This document shows, piece after piece, positions 61,496 through 64,000 of a stretch of DNA of 64,000 nucleotides. Both the position numbers and the translations under genes were made by a program. The DNA comes from Enterococcus hulanensis. Its GTDB lineage: Bacteria; Bacillota; Bacilli; Lactobacillales; Enterococcaceae. The stretch's first letter is position 1. Each line of letters begins with the position of its first letter. The DNA lies in assembly GCF_005405485.1 (NCBI RefSeq), contig NZ_BJED01000006.1, positions 169,522 to 233,521 of the forward strand, written 5' to 3'. Under the pieces are notes generated by a model. It did not search any database. It had not been told where the DNA came from and saw nothing but the letters and a program-made list of their open reading frames with translations.

Positions 61496-63197
61496 ATAGT
61501 CCCAATGTAATTTTAAAGTATTGCTGCTTTTCCTTATTTTGCCAATGCCACTCGCCATTTGATTGTTTGACGGCATGCGCCAATTCTTCGTGCTGATCTG
61601 AAGGAGCAGCTGCGGCGACAGTTTCATCAAAAGAATGGCGCGTGAAGGCACTCGTATTACTTTCGATAATCAATTGTTCCTGCTTTTGCTGAATGGAAAT
61701 GTCGACAGCACCAAAACGGGAATCTGTCAAAAATTTTTCGAATAGCTGGATCAATAGTCCGAGATTTTCTTCATTCAATATTTCGCTGTCCTCTTTGACC
61801 GCCAGCCGACAGGAGAAGAATTTTGCTTGTTTGCGAAATTCTTTTTGATAATACTCATGCAGTTGTTGAAGCAGAAGAGCTAAATTAGGCGCTTGACCAC
61901 TCCATGCGGCTTCCTTTTCAGTGAGCAGCTTAAAGGTCGTCAGCAGGTTGTTTTGCTTTTCTTGCGCTAATAATAGCTGCTGCTTTTTCGCTTGCTGTGT
62001 GATCCGATAGTGCTGGATAAAGCGGATATCCTCTTCAAAATGATACCCGCTGATCAAGAGCATCAGCCCGCCAAACAAAATCAATGGCCAATCTGTCGTC
62101 AGGTTAGCGGCTCCGGCAAACAGCTGGATGTAGAAGAAGCAATGGATAAAGGCTGCCATGATGATGCCCGGTGAACAAATAGTATAGAAACGATTGTGGT
62201 CAGCCGATTCAGCTAGAGCGATCGCTGATGTATAAAGTGTCATGAAGACATTAAAGCCGCTGAAAATCTGCACGGCGATCGGCAACGATAATTTTCCAAC
62301 AACGATACATAGTAAGCCAAAGATTAATAGAAAAACCTGCGAACCGACACCGTAGAGATAATAGTGCTGATATTTTTTAGTTCGCAGCAAATAATAATTG
62401 GTCAAAAAAACTGGAATCAGGATCGCCGTCAGATTATAAAGAATCGACAACGTTTTAGGACCAAATAAGGTACTGAGGGGAACGTTTAGAACGATCGATT
62501 GCACGCCCACTAAGAATGTAAAACCAATCAAGATTAATGATGAAATCAGACTTTTGCGTGAGGTACTAGGCTTTAGAAACAGCAATACCAACATTAAAAC
62601 GATCAAGGTCGAGCACATGACCAGCAGCAAAAACTGCGGCAGGGAATGCAAGATAAAAAAGCGGCTTACATCTGCTGCTTCACCGATAAATACACGGGCA
62701 GGAATCCCAGCATAATATTCATAGGGTGTTTTTGTGATGACCCGCAGCTTCTGTCGCTGATAATTCTTAGGTAAGTGAATCGTCGTTTGTAAAAGGCCGG
62801 GCTCCTTTTGCTTTTCAGTCGCTCCGTATTTGTAGATCAGTTTTTCACCAACATAGATAGCGAGCCATTGATGATTGGTTCGCACGACCAGTTGAGGGTC
62901 CTTAAGCTTCATGTCTAATGGCTGCTGCATGATTAAGGAATTATTTGGATGCACGTTGCTTAAACGCTGGTCCGTTTTCCCGAAAATATAATGATCTGAA
63001 TGATCCTTGATAATAAAGGTCCAGCGAGCCTTCAATTCTTCAACGTTTGTTTTTTTAATCTCATTCATAATTTTAATACTGGCAAATGAGACTGCTAGTA
63101 AAATAACGGATATTATTAAAATAAAGCTGCGCTTTGATTGGATTTTAATTAAACGCTTTTTATATGTATTCGCATTGATGAAGCAACACCCTTTCAT
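61494..63197 (-). CDS. 7-TM sensor protein with degenerate kinase-like C-terminus
   Basis: The 567-residue protein has one N-terminal membrane segment (SFILIISVILLAVSFASI), an extracellular beta-rich domain (about 45-175, 7TMR-DISM-like jelly roll), seven membrane segments (about 185-390), a coiled coil, and a C-terminal region ending NGEWHWQNKEKQQYFKITLGL that resembles the end of GHKL sensor kinases. The phospho-His motif and the N, G1 and G2 boxes are not found, so it is probably not an active kinase. The ATG at 63197 has no Shine-Dalgarno sequence and an in-frame stop lies directly before it; a leaderless start is possible. There is no response regulator gene next to it. Confidence 0.6.
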   Translation of the reverse strand: MKGCCFINANTYKKRLIKIQSKRSFILIISVILLAVSFASIKIMNEIKKTNVEELKARWTFIIKDHSDHYIFGKTDQRLSNVHPNNSLIMQQPLDMKLKDPQLVVRTNHQWLAIYVGEKLIYKYGATEKQKEPGLLQTTIHLPKNYQRQKLRVITKTPYEYYAGIPARVFIGEAADVSRFFILHSLPQFLLLVMCSTLIVLMLVLLFLKPSTSRKSLISSLILIGFTFLVGVQSIVLNVPLSTLFGPKTLSILYNLTAILIPVFLTNYYLLRTKKYQHYYLYGVGSQVFLLIFGLLCIVVGKLSLPIAVQIFSGFNVFMTLYTSAIALAESADHNRFYTICSPGIIMAAFIHCFFYIQLFAGAANLTTDWPLILFGGLMLLISGYHFEEDIRFIQHYRITQQAKKQQLLLAQEKQNNLLTTFKLLTEKEAAWSGQAPNLALLLQQLHEYYQKEFRKQAKFFSCRLAVKEDSEILNEENLGLLIQLFEKFLTDSRFGAVDISIQQKQEQLIIESNTSAFTRHSFDETVAAAAPSDQHEELAHAVKQSNGEWHWQNKEKQQYFKITLGL

Positions 63198-63373
63198 TTA
63201 AAAAAAGAAAATAAATAGTTTGGAATTCTATGATAATAGTAACATATCACGGATTTCATTCAAAATAAATTCGAAATTTTATTCAATTATCTACTAAAAA
63301 ATAGATTTTTTTGAGGAATGTGATATGATGGTAATAAATGATTTTTCTTTTTTATGGAGGTGAAAGGGGACTT

Positions 63374-63877
63374 TTGAAAAATAAAAAAATAACGACTGTA
63401 TATGCGGTTTCGATCTTTCTGCTGTTTCTGCTGTCGATACTGACGATTGTTATTCCTAAAATAATGGATGTTATGCCTTATGTGATTTCAGATAGTGAGA
63501 TGGCCCCCGAATATAATCAGGGCGGTTTGGTTTTTGTAAAGGATGTGACGGAGCCGATTCATGTTGGCGATACGATTACCTATTACGAGAATCAAGGAAA
63601 GGCGATCAAGACGCGGCGAGTCTTAGCTGTAGACCATAATATTGACGGCTACTTTGTTAAAGGGGACAATTCCGATAAAGCGGAGATGGGGCTGGTCCAT
63701 GAACGGAATTTGATCGGCAGGCCGCATTTTTATTTACCCTATATCGGTTTTCTGGCAGATACGAAAGCGATGAACCTTTTAAAATGCAGTTTATTTATCG
63801 CTGCTATACTGATGACTCTCTCCACCTTGATTTTCCAAACAGAATTGAAACAGAAATTACGGCAGCAAGCCGAATAA
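63374..63877 (+). CDS. signal peptidase I (SipW/S26B)-like protein with altered catalytic residues
   Basis: The 167-residue protein starts at TTG 63374 after GGTGAAAGGGGA (an ATG at 63338 would give 179). It has an N-terminal membrane anchor (about 10-28) and a C-terminal one (about 137-155), flanking an S26-like domain. It shows SDSEMAPEYNQGGLVFVKDV, HVGDTITYY, KTRRVLAVD and VKGDNSDKAE. The usual S-x-S-M-x-P serine appears as Glu42 and the usual T-H-R-V histidine as Arg81; the GDN motif remains. It is thus probably inactive as a peptidase. It diverges from the degenerate 7-TM sensor. Confidence 0.7.
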   Translation: MKNKKITTVYAVSIFLLFLLSILTIVIPKIMDVMPYVISDSEMAPEYNQGGLVFVKDVTEPIHVGDTITYYENQGKAIKTRRVLAVDHNIDGYFVKGDNSDKAEMGLVHERNLIGRPHFYLPYIGFLADTKAMNLLKCSLFIAAILMTLSTLIFQTELKQKLRQQAE

Positions 63878-63878
63878 A

Positions 63879-63902
63879 AAGACCTTCATAATCGAAGGTC
63901 TT
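63879..63902 (+). terminator. hairpin after the signal-peptidase-like gene
   Basis: AAGACCTTC (63879-63887) pairs perfectly with GAAGGTCTT (63894-63902); the T-tail is weak (GATCTATTT). The last 98 bp of the window hold nothing recognised. Confidence 0.65.
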
Positions 63903-64000
63903 GATCTATTTAATAGGACAGACGGGTTTGTCAACTAAACTGTGGAAGTTAATTAATTAAGTTTTCTAGTAAATAGCCTCTCACAGTATTTTTAAGCAAC

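Overview
The window is low-GC Gram-positive chromosome, most likely Enterococcus, although the species cannot be fixed from the sequence. The evidence is the copYZAB copper operon with both a CPC-type and a CPH-type ATPase in the Enterococcus hirae order, a dltXABCD operon, the Firmicutes dnaX-ybaB-recR-tmk-darA-holB-ricT-yabA-rsmI replication cluster, a dinG-tseB-aspB-asnS cluster, GNNGTTC-type LexA and TACANNTGTA cop boxes, strong AGGAGG ribosome sites and frequent GTG/TTG starts. I see no tRNA, rRNA, CRISPR array, phage module or transposase gene.

Layout. 1-1.6 kb: minus-strand zinc-ribbon and SPFH proteins (ydjG/ydjI type). 1.8-8.8 kb: replication and repair cluster. 9-10.5 kb: amtB-glnK. 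10.6-13 kb: a PH/SHOCT protein, a BaeRF protein and a cold-shock gene with a long leader. 13.3-19.2 kb: dinG-tseB-aspB-asnS. 19.2-20.7 kb: a TetR-controlled set of three tiny genes with three matching operators. 20.8-28.1 kb: metal defence, with a Zn/Cd ATPase behind ArsR-type operators and then copYZAB. 28.2-30.6 kb: an Mga-like regulator, an orphan Phd/YefM-like protein and a large array of structured repeats. 30.7-34.7 kb: LexA-controlled dinB and NrdR-controlled anaerobic ribonucleotide reductase nrdD/nrdG. 35.1-42.6 kb: a BceAB-type transporter and dltXABCD, both linked to resistance to cell-envelope peptides. 42.7-45.1 kb: LOG, MazG and an unrecognised Lys-tailed protein. 45.2-50.8 kb: a two-component system divergent from a three-gene ABC exporter (LnrJK/LnrLMN-like). 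51-55.6 kb: Nudix, M42 peptidase, a DUF975 membrane protein, an MBL hydrolase and lipoate ligase. 55.7-61.5 kb: a sugar-acid locus (GntR, ManD-type dehydratase, PTS EIIBCA, KDPG aldolase, KDG kinase). 61.5-63.9 kb: a degenerate 7-TM sensor divergent from a signal-peptidase-like protein that lacks the expected catalytic residues.

How genes work together. The CadA-like and copYZAB systems give zinc/cadmium and copper export under separate metal sensors. ManD, KdgK and Eda would take a hexonate to pyruvate and glyceraldehyde-3-phosphate. DltX-ABCD adds D-alanine to teichoic acid, while BceAB and the Lnr-like exporter protect against membrane- or lipid II-directed compounds. AmtB and GlnK couple ammonium uptake to nitrogen status.

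The least explained material is intergenic. One family of hairpin-rich tandem repeats occurs at 29958-30570 (211-bp units made of two ~105-bp halves) and again, inverted, at 47026-47365 (156-bp units). It shares flanking motifs but changes its stem sequences in a compensatory way, which suggests selection on structure. A second, MITE-like palindromic family has a 244-bp copy at 50871-51114 and a short deleted copy at 3905-3981 inside the recR operon. The catalytically degraded signal-peptidase-like protein beside a degraded sensor, and the TetR/small-peptide operon, are the best candidates for undescribed protein systems.

All assignments are by eye. Function names rest on recognised motifs and gene order, not on database searches.
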